From Omphalotus guepiniiformis (lineage: Eukaryota; Basidiomycota; Agaricomycetes; Agaricales; Omphalotaceae): DNA of 64,000 nucleotides. A program made the translations under genes and the position numbers. The first letter of the stretch is position 1. The number at the start of each line of letters is the position of its first letter. Shown here in pieces: positions 11,901-25,696 of this stretch. The notes under the pieces are model-generated. The model was not told where the DNA came from. It saw only the letters and a program-made list of their open reading frames with translations, and searched no databases. Where the stretch lies: assembly GCA_028554645.1 (NCBI GenBank), contig JAQOOI010000018.1, positions 62,001 to 126,000 of the forward strand, in the 5' to 3' direction.

Positions 11901-12431
11901 GCCTCGAGTCCTAGGAACTATTTCACGACGTGAGTTTAAAAAGCAAGGAACCTGAAGCAAGAACTGACGCGTTGGGGTTGAGTAGAGCTGCGCTCTCAAC
12001 TCCTTGGGGGGATAAGTGAATCTGAATCTTTTCTCGTGTATCTCAATCTCCGAGTTGTTGGTAAGAGGAATAGTGGTGGGTGATGCTGACGATGGGCTTG
12101 GGTATACTTTGCATCCGTCAACTAGAAGGCCGTGTGTGCCCAGCACGACGAGAAAAGCCTACAGTATCATAAGCAAGGTACAACACACATATAATATAAT
12201 TAATAAAAGACGTACCTTTCGTTCCCTGAAAGTAATCTTGCAGTGTATAGGACTAACGTCCGGATAATACAATCTGACACCGCAATCCTGCTCTCTCCCA
12301 AAAGTGAGATTTTCAGAGTCGATTCCGAAAGCAGTGATGACAGTTTCCGGTCCATTTCGTTTAATAAGAGATAAAGTGCCATACTTTCCTATCTGACTGT
12401 TCTCAGTCATCGGGGAAGACGTCGCGCTCAT
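8916..12431 (-). CDS. Large FHA-domain protein with AT-hook-like C-terminus
   Basis: About 1150 residues from two exons; the ATG at 12431 (MSATSSPMTENSQIGKYG) opens exon 1. An N-terminal FHA phosphothreonine-binding domain is split by the intron: LTFGREQDCGVRLYYPDVSP, then HCKITFRERKAFLVVLGTHG, then LLVDG. It is followed by a very long disordered region with acidic tracts (11650-11690, 11330-11400) and many Ser-Pro-x-Lys motifs. The C-terminal quarter, encoded at about 8916-9850, is Arg/Lys/Pro-rich with repeated RGR or GRP cores (KTRGRKAPTP, TPRTRGRSAS, VKRGRRPKAA, TKVGRPRKNA), like AT-hooks that grip the minor groove of AT-rich DNA. FHA plus CDK sites plus a basic DNA-binding tail resembles the architecture of Ki-67 or MDC1-type chromosome proteins, but that is analogy; no orthologue is recognised. 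It is probably nuclear. It shares its upstream region with a histone chaperone gene. Confidence 0.88.
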
Positions 12432-12929
12432 CGCGTCTGTTGCTGCTGAATGTTGATCGTGTTCAACTTTGAAACGAGCCGTGGTTCGAATGGTCGCGCG
12501 TGTCATGTGACCGCGTGATAATAGGCCACGTGTCACAGAGCGGCATCTGCCGGTATAAAATGCTTGTCAAGTCCTTCATGAAGTGTCTGTACTTAGCTGC
12601 TAAGTTATCCTTGTCCGTACTACTGAAGCATACCTTGCTCAATAGAAACAGCCAAGATGTAGGGTACGTACCCTGTATGCAGAATTATTCATTTGTCTTT
12701 TCCAATCTTACTCCTGCAGGATTTATGTCGTCGTATCGAGCTCGAGTTAAATACAGTTCATCTCTTTGAAAGTGTTGGAATGAAATGTCAATGCGTGAGA
12801 TTCGTGATATTATTATGAAAGAATTGAGAAACATATTTCTTTGTTCTGACTGCGAATCTTTGATTTCCACCACCAAATCACACTTACACTCAAACCACCA
12901 TCTTCTTCGCCACTGATACCCACCTCAAC
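12432..12929. promoter_or_regulatory. Bidirectional promoter: FHA protein / NASP
   Basis: Upstream region shared by two divergent chromatin-type genes. It contains a CACGTG E-box at 12527-12532 (within CCACGTGTCAC) and a TATAAA at about 12554. A CT/CA-rich stretch (12870-12928) directly precedes the NASP start codon, as is common in fungal promoters. No gene is seen inside. Confidence 0.5.
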
Positions 12930-14480
12930 ATGTCGTAAGTGTAAAGGCAACAGTATCACGTCTGAAAACATCTAAAAATGCTATTCTAGCTCCAAAAATA
13001 TCACTACAACAAAAAGAGAATCGCCGGCACCGGAAAAGTCAGCTGAAAGTGCAATCGAACACGCGAAACGCGCTTTTGCGCTCAAGAAATACGAACAAGC
13101 TGTGGACTACTATGCCACTGCCCTAGAACTCGTGTACGTCGCGTTTTTTTGAAATTTTTTGTCGTGGCCCCAGCTCAACGCGACGCGTCGTGTTCTTCAG
13201 CTCCGAAAAGCTCGGTGAGGATTCACCTGAGATTGCAGACCTGTATTTTGCCTACGGAAAGGCTTTGTTGGAGAACGCTATCTCGCAGAGTTCCGTGCTG
13301 GGAAAGGAAAAACAGGAGGATGAACGTGACGATGTTCCCAAAGGTACGATGATGCCTTGAATCGTGCTTTTTCTCCGACTTACGCGTCCAAAGCTTCAGA
13401 CGCTAGCACTTCGAAGAATGGCCCTGTCTTATCATTTTCAGGAGATGCTGAGGATGTAGAGGAAGATCCTGCTGTAGACCTCTTTGCTCAGGCCACTGAA
13501 GCAGTTGCTGAGGCCGATGCAGAGGAGGCAGAAAACGCACCGGAGGACGAAGACGACGAAGATGCAGAACCAGAGGACGATTTCAATGCCGCTTGGGAAG
13601 TTCTGGACCTCGCACGGACGATCTATGACAAGCAGCATGATACAGATACTAGTGATGAGAGTGTTGCACTCAAGCTGGCCGAAACGTATATCACTCTTGG
13701 AGACGTGTCTTTAGAAACAGGTGTGTGTGTTTATATGTTGTATGCAGGCTCTCTCTGAAACTGTTTTTTTTGCAGAGAAATTTGATCAAGCAATAACGGA
13801 CTACGAAACTGGGCTCCTACTCAAAAGCAAACTGCTACCTTTCTCCTCACGCCAAATTGCTGAAGCACACTACAAACTTAGCATCGTTCTCGATCTCACT
13901 TCAGGGCGCTTAGCAGACGCCATCACCCATGCCGAGAAGGCGCTGCAGAGTATCCGGGCTCGGTTGGATGAACTCGAACAAGTGTTGTCGAATCCAGCAG
14001 CAAGTGAAGCAGCGGAGGAAAAACCTGATCCTAAAGGCAAAGGCAAAGCTCCGGCAAACCAATTAAAGGATGAGTCGGTGAAGAATTTGACGTCGCTTCA
14101 GATTGAGCTTGAGATGAAGGAACTGCGGGAGCTCATGCTAGATCTTGCATTGAAGGTAAGTCCATCGCATCTCCTGTCTAATTCATATTCTAAGGGAATG
14201 TTCAACCCAGATTGAGGAATTGAAATCATCTCCGAACGAGGTATTAGCAGACAGCGCGCCAGCAATGGTTGCACAGGCTCTGGACAAAGAGCTTGGTGCT
14301 GCTTCTGCTTCACCTTCTGTTCCAGCCTCTGTGAATGACCTCACGAGCATGGTTAGAAAGAAGAAAGCTCCTGCACCAGATGCGTCTCCCGCAAAGCGAA
14401 AGGCAGAGGATGACGACAACAAGTCGGATGGTTTGGCATCAGAGAAAAAACCGAAATTGGACACACCTGGAGCATCTTAG
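12930..14480 (+). CDS. NASP: NASP/Sim3/Hif1-type histone chaperone
   Basis: TPR protein that binds histone H3 (and H3-H4) and helps deliver it, including the centromeric form, to chromatin. The ATG at 12930 opens a tiny exon (ATGTC) spliced to SKNITTTKRESPAPEK. TPR1 is AIEHAKRAFALKKYEQAVDY; TPR2 reads SEKLGEDSPEIADLYFAYGK. An acidic insert (encoded about 13440-13590, EDEDDEDAEPEDD) interrupts the next repeat, the signature of this family. Then come FNAAWEVLDLARTIYDKQ, LKLAETYITLGDVSLE, KFDQAITDYETGLLLKSKLL and the helix HAEKALQSIRARLDELEQVL. The C-terminus carries a basic nuclear localisation stretch (PAKRKAEDDDN, EKKPKLD). About five introns, several verified. It is tail-to-tail with AP180. 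Confidence 0.92.
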
Positions 14481-14996
14481 ATTACCGTGTGCAGTGACGG
14501 ACTTGTTCTATCTATTCACTTGATTCATGGCTCATTGTACTTTTGATATTTACAATCTTGAATGCTAATGTAATTGCGCCTTTTAGAAGTAGTGAGCAAT
14601 GAGTTCATAGCTCTGAGTAACACTAGAAACATGCAACACCAGCAAGGGGATAGCCATTTTGAGATATTCTGCAAAAGCAGGTGTGATCGACGTGATGATG
14701 GTTACCAGTTGATTAGAATACCAAGTAAGCAGGAGTGCAACGTATGATATTTCACAAAAAAAACGTTTTTAATGACTAGATAAAATGATACAAAGGTCGC
14801 GTAAAGTCCCAGAATGATAAGGTACCGGGGAACGTAAGGCAAAGGAGGGTAACGGCTCACGCGCATAAGACGATTCAGTAACGGGATATCATGACGGCAG
14901 AACGAGAGACACGGAAGGGAGGATCCAAGTAATTAAAACAGAAAAGAACGTCGAAAGCGTCGTTTGCGAGTGGCAAAAAATAGCAAAAGAAATAGG
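14481..14996. other. Intergenic, between convergent genes
   Basis: Joint 3' flanks of the NASP and AP180 genes. AT-rich, with an A-run near 14757-14764. No open frame or RNA gene could be supported. Confidence 0.6.
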
Positions 14997-17900
14997 TTAG
15001 ATGAGAGACGCAGTGCCTTGCTGTTGCGGGGCCTGCTGTTGTGCAGCACCACCGTTGAAGGATGTACCGAAAAGGCTTCCTCCAATTGACGTCGTCGGAC
15101 CCGATAGTCCACCAAATCCGGCGGTGCCGGACAGCCCAGTAGGCTGCGACGCAGAAGATGTGAAAGAGGGTGTGAAGCTAGGCCCAGTCCCGTTTGGGAA
15201 CATTGATGCTCGGAAAGGATTCGCGGTTCCTGTAGCCTGCGGTCGAAGACCTTGGCCCAAAGTTGAACCAGATCCAAGAGCTGAAGATGACTGCGAATTG
15301 AGCGCGCCGAAACCCGTCGTTTGCGTACTGAGGTTACTACCGAAATTACTCCCAAAGCCACTGCCCATACCACCACTTCCACCACCCAAGCCACTTCCCA
15401 AGCCACTTCCCAAGCCGCTCCCTAAACCGCCGCCCGTTACAGACCCGTTTGTGGCATTCGTTCCAGTCGCCCCGTTTGCCCCCGCACCGTCCAGTCCGAA
15501 TGGCGATTCGTTTCCAGTCACAGCAGGTGTAGCTGGCGCAGAGCCAGGAATGGTCGGTAACGATTGCAAAAGAGATGCACCGAATGACGACGACGGTTTG
15601 AAGGGTTTAAGGCCACTGAAACCTGTCGACTGACTTTGCAAAGGAGCTGCTCCAGTGAAAGAGATCGATGGCGTCGTCGAAGACGTATTTGTCGCGCCAG
15701 TAGGCTGAGCTGAAAGGGAAGACGAGAATAGCGAATCAGAGAATGTAGACCCTGTGGTCGTCGTTGCAGTGTTCTGAGGGTTCAGCGGGCTCGATAGTGA
15801 AGAGCCTAAGAAGCTGGGCTTTGTTGAATATTCCTCAGCTTTATTGAAAGTGAAAGAGGAAGCGACACTCGATATGTCGGTAGCTCCAGCGCTCAAGGCG
15901 CCGTTGTTTAACGAATACCCACCAAATCCTGTGGTCTGCGCTTGCTGAGGCTGCTGCTGCTGCTGAAAAGCAGTAGCTCCATTTGCACTCCCTACCCCCA
16001 TTGACAGCTCCATCAGGGTAGGTTGTTTAGGTACCGGCGGTGGAGGACTAGAAATAGGACCAAACGGATTTCTAGTCCCTGTCTGATGTGTCTTTACAGG
16101 CTGCGCCACTGGAGGTGATGGGCCATTCGAAGTAGAAGAGGTGTTACCAAATGCCGTGAGAGGCGTGGAAGCAGGCCGTGGAGGAACGTTCGCTGGTGCG
16201 GAAGCTAGAGATTGAGAGAAGGGACCACTTGTCGACGGAGAAGGCGAAAAGGCCGACGAGGGCGGTGTTGCACCAAACGGCGCACTCCCTTGAGCATTGG
16301 CGCCCCAACCGGAAGGTATTCCATTGTTTGCATTAAAGAACGGACTGGGCTGCTGCTGTTGCACACCCTGGGGCCCATTGCTTACTCCGAATAATCCAGT
16401 TGTCTGCGGCATCAACATACTCTGACGGAAAGGATTGGATCCCGTCGGCTGTGGTTGCAGGAAACCAGCAGACTGAGGCTGTTGGGGTACAAGGAAGCCT
16501 GTGGCTTGGGGAGGAAGGAAGGAGGAGAATGGTCGATGGCCAGTAGCTTGAGGTTGCAAACGCTGCTGAGGTTGTTGCAGTTGTTGCGTTTGACCTTGAA
16601 ACTGGCTGAATGGGTTCGGGGCGGGTTGGAAGGCTGTCTGTTGTGGAATGACAAAGCCAGTGGGTTGCGGTTGTAATTGAGGCTGGCCATACCCTTGGGC
16701 CATTCCAAGCTGTACAAATGGATTGACAGTGCTCTGATGCTGGAAATATGCAGAGCTCGGGCTATAGAAATAATTGTCACTTTTACTACAATACATTTGG
16801 CTGAAAGACAATCTGACCTGTTAGTCTGGGGATTGAACATAGTAGGCTGCTCTTCCTCTATTGCAGAGAAAAAGTCGGCAACAGCCTTATTTGCTTCCGG
16901 CTTAGGAGTATTGGCGCTAGGTGGTGCAGACGAAGTAGAAGGAACGGAAGGCGTCGGAGGAGCTGGTGAAGGAGCTAGTTCACACATAGCGTGAGATTGA
17001 AATACAATACGACTAGGAAGCTGGTATGGTACCTTTATCAATCTTATTGGAGCTAGCACCAGTCTTGCGAAACCCTCGGTCGGCAGCGTCCTTGTTCGTC
17101 TTGTATTCGATCCTATTTTGCTCAAAGTTTGGATCTTTGAGGTACTCTTCCAGAGCACCAGCAAGAGAAACAGGTGCCTGAGCATTTTACGTGAGTCTCA
17201 TCTAATCATCTCGCGGAAAGAACGACTTGCATGCTTCAGATTTGGAACTGGAACGTTGAGAAGATTCTGCAGCTTTTTTGCAATACCAAGGTATTCTACT
17301 ACCCGTTCAGTCTGTTTGCAGAAATTTCGGTAAATGGCAAGAGCTTGTTCAGCGTCCACGTGAGACATCTCGAAGTAATGCTCTGGAATGCGCTTATGAG
17401 AATCGTTAATAGGCAAGGTCTAGACAGCGACGCACCAAGCACGTTGATAACACCTTCATTACCAGCCTGGAAGAGAATGAGCAGATCCTTGACGAGCATC
17501 CGGAGAGCGGTAGTAACGAGCTCGTCTTCAAGATCGTCGAGATAGAACTAGATGATGTGAAATGAGATGGTAACAATGGCTGATGACGGAAAACCTCCGC
17601 ACGCACCCGGCACTCTACCAGCGCATCTATCATCCTATGAACAGCTTTCGTTTCTCGTAACAAGCCCTTTTCCACCGTCATTACTCGCAGCTTACGCCCC
17701 ATTATTGTCTTACTTCGTTGAGGGCCTGAAGAAGATGATGGAGGTTTCTTCCCTCGGGGGAGACTATCTTCTTCCACCGAAGCCGAATTACGCATATCCC
17801 GGTTTGATTCTGCTTGAACTCGTATTGCATCATGCTTGAGGTCACGATAGGCACGAATTCGGGAATCGAGATAGCGCGCATAGTGCTGAAGATTTTCAGG

Positions 17901-18389
17901 AGCAGCGTAACCTAGAAGAGGGGGACGGCTCAACAAACATAGCTCAAACGGAACTATACATCACAACGCTACCTTCCCAGTTTCCACCAGACACATTGCC
18001 TAATCTAAGAACTTCTGAGGATGAAAGATAGGAAAGAACATTGTCGGTAGCGCCATTACGAATCATGGTATGTAGAACAATCAGAGCCTTGAACACAACC
18101 TAGGGTAATTACATGGCGATCAACATTCTCCAATCCTATAGCATTGAAAACTGGATATGAACACAACCACTGCGTTGGGTTCCCTGAACCTTGGCGAAAG
18201 AGCCTTGCAAACATCGTGAACAGCACCGTCCTCCGACCAAGTTGCGGCAATGATTGGGTCCAGGTACTGAGCGGGAAAGTGTCACATTCTGAATAAGAAA
18301 AGAGGTGTAAAAGAGAGACATACTTTGGCTTTTGGAGGGGCAGCCTTTGGCTTACATGCCAGTTTAACGACTTTGTCGTAACTGGACAT
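14997..18389 (-). CDS. YAP1801: AP180/CALM-type clathrin assembly adaptor (ANTH domain)
   Basis: Endocytic adaptor that binds PI(4,5)P2 and clathrin at the plasma membrane. It starts at the ATG at 18389: MSSYDKVVKLACKPKAAPPK, with an intron before YLDPIIAATWSEDGAV. The ANTH domain covers about residues 1-290: VVVFKALIVLHTMIRNG, NLQHYARYLDSRIRAYRD, EKGLLRETKAVHRMIDAL, then AEQALAIYRNFCKQTERVVE. A Pro/Ser linker follows. The C-terminal 600 residues are a disordered Q/P/G/S-rich tail with five NPF tripeptides (VNPFVQ, PNPFSQ, SNPFRQ, RNPFGP, ANPFRA) for EH-domain partners and nine LxxQxTG motifs like those phosphorylated by Prk1/Ark1 kinases. The intron at about 16770-16838 joins NPQTN to SPSSAYFQHQSTVNPF. 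A Gly/Ser-Leu minirepeat lies at 15370-15440. The family is certain; paralogue assignment is not attempted. Confidence 0.94.
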
Positions 18390-18791
18390 GTTTGATGGAA
18401 GAGAATTGAACTCACTTGTCAGCGTTCACAAGGAGAGATCATCAATTCGAACTCAGCCGGTCCGCCTCCACTGAATACAATCTTACCTAATACGAATGGT
18501 CATTACTATACATTCAACACGTACAGCGCTAGGTAACATATTTTTCTCAAGAGATTCTGTGAAGACCAAGGAAACCCTAGCATTCGAGCGACGACAAACG
18601 CTTATCAAATGTTGTAGCAGATTTTCAAAACAAAGTGTATTAACAGTTTGTTTTCGTACATAAATTTGATACAAGAATGAAATTCTATCATACACACCCA
18701 AAAGAAAAACACCCAGAATGTAGCAGATGAAAGCAACCGTAAACCCAAAGACCCTCAATATACCCTAAATAAGCTCTAAATGATAGCACCT
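18390..18791. other. Intergenic between AP180 and glycerol kinase
   Basis: Upstream of the AP180 start and downstream of the glycerol kinase stop; both genes are on the minus strand. AT-rich. The one 91-codon minus frame inside (18483-18758) has no domain and is not called. Presumably it holds the AP180 promoter and the glycerol kinase 3' end. Confidence 0.55.
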
Positions 18792-20963
18792 CTAATCTTC
18801 GCAAGTCTCGTCTACACCAACCTCCCACCCTCTACATCGCTCTACAGCGCGCTGCCATTTCACCCACTTCCTTTCCCGCTCTTGTACTGGCATATCTGGC
18901 GTAAATGTACGAGTGCCCCGAGCATTCACCTCTTTTAGCGTTTCCGGTTTCGTAAGGTCCCAGCCAAACAACCCAATAGCGGAGCCAGCAAGTAAGGCGG
19001 ATCCCAACGCAGTTGATCTGTAGGGAGAGCCGATACGTTCAGACTAATGCCTCGAATATCTCATGATATACTCACTCTCTCATTTCTGGCCGGATAACAT
19101 CAACGCCGATAAGGTTCGAAAGAATGTCCATGGCCAAGTCTCCGTTTGTCATTCCACCATCGACCTTCACATGATGCACTTCTTTCCCAGAGTCGCGCAC
19201 CATACTATCGATGATGGCACGAGTTTGGAAGGCATTGGCCTCCAAAGTTGCGCGAGCAATGTGCGACGGATTAGTGTATTGTGATATACCTTCGCCACAG
19301 TGATCAGTGTTGGAAAATACCGACAACACCTCTAACATACCGATCATTAAACCTGCCGCTCCAGAATCCCAGTACGGAGCGAGGAGGCCGGAGAAGGCGG
19401 TAACGAAATAAACACCACCCGTCGTAGGTTCTTTGGCGGCGAGTTCGTTCACTTCCGCCGAAGTAGAAATCAACTTCATCGAATCCTTGAGCCAAGTGAT
19501 CGCACTTCCTGCGGCAGATACTAGTAAAAGATGTGTTAACGAGTAGAACACTGAAATTTTAGGTGTTACTCACCACTGCCTTCCAGTGCGTACACGGGTT
19601 TCGCATTGGGACCCGGTTGGAACGCGACCTTTTAGCAAAGAAGGTTTAAGTTTTTCTCGCTCCATGAAGAAGTGTGGAGTACTCACAGTGCTCAACAAAC
19701 CGTGAGTACTCTTGACAATCTCATTCCCAGTACAAAATAGCAAGAAAGCGCCCGTGCCGTAAGTACACTTGGCTTCACCCTGCGTGAGGCATTTATTACC
19801 AATGAGTGCTCCTTGTTGATCACCAACAAGCCCGCCAATTGGAACGCCAGCCAGCGCGCCGTCTGCAATATGTCCGTATACCTCGGATGTCGACACAAGC
19901 TTCGGTAGTATAGATTCACGGAAGCCGAAAAATTCTAAAAGGCATGGCTCCCACTGCAGTGTTATGGAATTCATGAGGAGGGTACGAGAAGCGTTGGAAA
20001 CTTCGCATATGTGTAGGTTCTTGGAAACACCACCCACGAGGTTGTATGAACACATTCGAGTGAGTCGAATGTTAACCCACCATGACGGCGTAAGACACAA
20101 AGCAGATACTCACGTATACAAGCCAAGAATCTACAGTTCCAAAACAAAGGTCGTCGTTTTCGTGGGCTTGAGCCACTTCGGGATAGTTGTCGATCATCCA
20201 CCGCACCTTGACGGCGGAGAAATAGGTGGAAAGTGGAAGGCCGGTCCTAATGGCCACGTCAATACCGAGTCGACAGCACGCAAAGAGTACGTACATGGTA
20301 CGAAGAGCCTCAAAAGCCTCTTCGCCTTTCTTCCAAACACCAGGTTTTATTTGGATTCCCTTGTGCTTAAGGATGTATTCGTATCGTGCAACGACATTCT
20401 TGGTACGGGAATCACCCCAGGTGATTGCGTTGCACAGGGGTTTGCCTGTCTTCCTGCTCCATACCAACGCGGTCTCACGTTGGTTCGTTATACCTAGCGG
20501 CGATGATCAATATCAGATGTTCTGACAAAAGTATTCGGCGACGAATGCCATACCTATGACTTTAACACTATCCCTAGTCCAGCCTTTGGCAATTAGTGAC
20601 TTGACTGCTTCGTCGATGCATGCTTCGGCGTGGGACTGAATTTCAAGTGGGTCGTGATCGTGCCATCTGTGCAAGTGGAGCCAGACACGTTAACGACGCC
20701 AATGCGGGGAAATAGACAAAACGCGGGGAAAATGACGTACCCTGGATTGGGGTAATACTGAGGAAATTCGAGCTGGTGTTGTGCGACAATGTTCGCGTAT
20801 TTGTCGAAGATGATGAACCGGACAGAGCTTGAAAGACGACAAGAAGAAAATACGCATGTCAATGGTTTCGGCCGATGTAGGAGCGGAAGTAAACGGTAAC
20901 GTACGTTGTACCGCAGTCTAATGAACCAACGAATTCGCCTTGCTTCAATAGCAAAGGAGACAT
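18792..20963 (-). CDS. GUT1: Glycerol kinase
   Basis: ATP-dependent phosphorylation of glycerol to sn-glycerol 3-phosphate, the first step of glycerol use. Starts at the ATG at 20963 with [20 protein letters not shown], where the ATP-binding loop is cut by intron 1 and continues [19 protein letters not shown]-kinase landmarks: [98 protein letters not shown] and [20 protein letters not shown]. The C-terminal ATP site is [20 protein letters not shown], then [20 protein letters not shown]. It ends at GVDETCED. Many short introns; frame changes between exons were followed at each. Full family length (about 530 residues). Confidence 0.96.
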
Positions 20964-21338
20964 TTAAGAGATGGATGTGGTGGGGGAGAAGAAAGAAAAA
21001 TGTGGGGAATGTGGGGAATATCTGCTGAAATGGCCGGCTTTAAGATACCCAGCGATTTGTGCAGATTTGTGCACCGCTAGGAGCTGTCTCGTACTACATC
21101 GGACGGGACTTGGCTGCTCAGGGTTTCGGTCCGGTCTTACCGTTTGCCCGCGCAGCCAATCAGACTCTGACCTTGTTCGTTTCATCATATATGTTACCGC
21201 AATGACATCGATCGTAATGTGCTCAATATTCAAATGTTCGTTCCTCAAGAGTCAAATGCTCTTTCCATATTTTTCTATCTCGTTCTATAAGCAATAACTT
21301 ATCAACAGTACACGTGTATATACAGACCTTTCAGGAAT
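20964..21338. promoter_or_regulatory. Upstream region of glycerol kinase
   Basis: Lies 5' of GUT1 and directly 3' of the mannosidase gene. It holds a CCAAT pentamer on the plus strand at 21157-21161 (ATTGG when read toward GUT1) and a CACGTG at 21312-21317. The element roles are inferred from sequence only. Confidence 0.4.
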
Positions 21339-23704
<2,366 letters not shown>

Positions 23705-23950
23705 GAATCAAACGCACAGTTAATAGCTGGACATGTGAATGACCAGGTGTAATAATGGTAAGAGCTGGTAAGAGACGCCGAAATGCACAACACATTTGAG
23801 GCGCAGTTGGACGATAAATTTAGAAACTCGGCAAATGGCAATTACTCCACTGCCGCAGCTGCTCACGTGACTCTATTCGCACGATTTCGTCGCGTCGGGA
23901 TGCCTTAATATGGATGCCCACTTAGTCATGACGTCGACGTACTCTTTCCA
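23705..23950. promoter_or_regulatory. Bidirectional promoter with TCACGTGA palindrome
   Basis: Only 246 bases separate the divergent mannosidase and oxidoreductase start codons. An 8-base palindrome TCACGTGA at 23863-23870 matches the Cbf1/bHLH (CDEI-like) consensus. It sits 81 bases upstream of the oxidoreductase start. Binding is inferred. Confidence 0.45.
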
Positions 23951-25371
23951 ATGTCCTTTCTCAGCTTTTTAAAGCGTAATTATTATGCGGTACTGTTTCC
24001 TCCTTTTCTTTGCTGTGTAGGCTCTTAATTCTGTCTTTCAGCTGGTCTCTCCTCCGGTGGCAAGTCCGTCAGCTGACAGCAAGCCCATCAAATTTGGGAT
24101 ACTAGGTGCTGCAAATATTGCGCCTCCTGCGCTAATTAATCCTGCAGCTAGTCATCCGGAAGTTGTCGTTTTTGCCGTAGCTGCTCGGGACGCGAAGAAG
24201 GCCGAGGCATTCGCGAAAAAGCATAAGATTGACAAGTTCTACAGTGGTCCAGATGGATACCAAAGTGTGCATTAACTTGTATGGGACTGGAACTCGTTTC
24301 TGAAGTTTTCTTACAGAGTTACTGGATGACCCAGAAATTGACGTGGTATATAACCCTGTAAGTCGGTTTTCCGTCATGACATGTGTACTTTGTAAAATTG
24401 CCTTAGCTGCCCAATGGACTGCATTTCGAGTGGACAATGAAGGCTCTGCTCGCCGGAAAGCACGTTCTTCTGGAGAAACCTTCCGCTGACACAGCAGAAG
24501 AAACACGACAGATGTTTGAACTTGCTGAAAAGAAGAATTTGGTTCTTCTTGAGGCGTTTCACTATCGATTTCACCCTGCAATTCAGCGCGTAAAGGCCAT
24601 TCTTGATAGCGGTGAATTAGGCAAGATCAAGAGCATCGAGACCAAATTGATGCTGCCTGGTAAACTCATCAAGGAATCCGACATAAGGTTCAATCACGCT
24701 TTGGGAGGAGGATCACTAATGGATATGGGTTGTATGTCGTTTCATTCTGTGTCTCGCTGTAAATGGAACTTCTAAAATTGCGTATAGGTTACACGCTCAG
24801 TTCCATGCGTTATCTTGCCTCGGCAAACCCAACGGACGTTCTATCTGCGACGGCTTTCCCCTCTTCTTCAGACCCCAAGGTGGACCGTGGTATGACGGCA
24901 ACGCTCTCTTTACCCAACGACATCACCGGAACACTCACAACCGACCTCGGCATTCCGTGGAAGATCATTCCTACCACGCCAAAGATTTCTGCCTTGGTAA
25001 AATGCGAAGGTGGTGAGGTGTATATCATGAATTTCGTGCTTCCCACTGCATATCATTACATCACGGTCACGAAGAAGGATGGCTCTAAGCGCACAGAGAA
25101 AGCGTATACTTTCTCTGACGGCAAGATGGAAGGCAAAGGAGAGGATTGGTGGCTGACCTATCGATATCAGCTAGAGGCGTTTGTGGATCGCTTGAAGGGA
25201 AGAACACCCCAGATGTGGTTCGAGAAGGAAGACTCCATAGCTAACATAGAGTGGATTGAGAAGATTTACGATAAAGTAGGTTTGACTTTGTTTTCTTGAA
25301 AGCTGAACTGATTGTGTCTGCAGTCGGGTCTTGGCTCACGACCAAAGTCAAACTATGTGGCCTCTGGGTAG
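23951..25371 (+). CDS. Gfo/Idh/MocA-family NAD(P)-dependent oxidoreductase
   Basis: Member of the dimeric dihydrodiol dehydrogenase-like branch of the Gfo/Idh/MocA family; substrate unknown, probably a sugar or diol. The start is the ATG at 23951: exon 1 encodes MSFLSFLKRNYYA and splices in phase to LVSPPVASPSADSKPIKFGI. A frame opening at 24057 begins with GTG and is not a eukaryotic start. The Rossmann motif is KFGILGAANIAP. The cofactor/catalytic EKP motif is GKHVLLEKPSADT, then LLEAFHYRFHPAIQRVK. The C-terminal substrate domain has GGGSLMDMGCYTLSSMRYL across an intron, and YQLEAFVDRLKGRTP. The last exon gives SGLGSRPKSNYVASG with TAG at 25369-25371. About 390 residues, normal for the family. 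Five introns followed. Confidence 0.93.
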
Positions 25372-25696
25372 CTGATTAGCGTATAGCTTTAGTTGTATGA
25401 TATGTAGGTGTTGTGTAGTTGAGTATATGCAGTGTTTCACTGCCAGTGAACGTGTACTTCGTATGTGGCGTCACGCGCAACGATCTAAGATGCTTATTTG
25501 CTGACAAATAACTTGCCTGCTGAACAGGTTTCTAACATTCCAGCAGCCAATGCTGGCTAACTTTGCTTCACTGCTGGGCCTCGTTTTCAGCACTGCTTTA
25601 ATGCTTTGCTTTAATCGGATTCGAGAAACGTACTAACTCTTATACGCTCCCTCTAGATTCTTATTGCTTCCGGTCATTAATCTTCGTCTAACCGCG
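25372..25696. other. Intergenic, upstream of PLC1
   Basis: 3' flank of the oxidoreductase and promoter region of the phospholipase gene. An in-frame open stretch from 25664 into the next gene begins with TTG and is not taken as coding. No distinct element is recognised. Confidence 0.5.

Noticed and set aside
12478..12505. GGTTCGAATGG resembling a tRNA B-box
   Set aside because: The T-stem does not pair, and the site lies in a divergent promoter with no cloverleaf.
15001..15633. 210-codon Pro-rich plus-strand frame
   Set aside because: It is the mirror of the Gly/Ser/Gln-rich AP180 tail. Its proline content follows from the complementary strand.
24057..24275. Frame that appears to start the oxidoreductase at 24057
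   Set aside because: It begins with GTG. A 13-codon exon with ATG at 23951 splices in phase and supplies the usual N-terminus.
25664..25696. Upstream extension of PLC1
   Set aside because: It would start at TTG. The first ATG in frame is 25697 and matches a normal disordered N-terminus.
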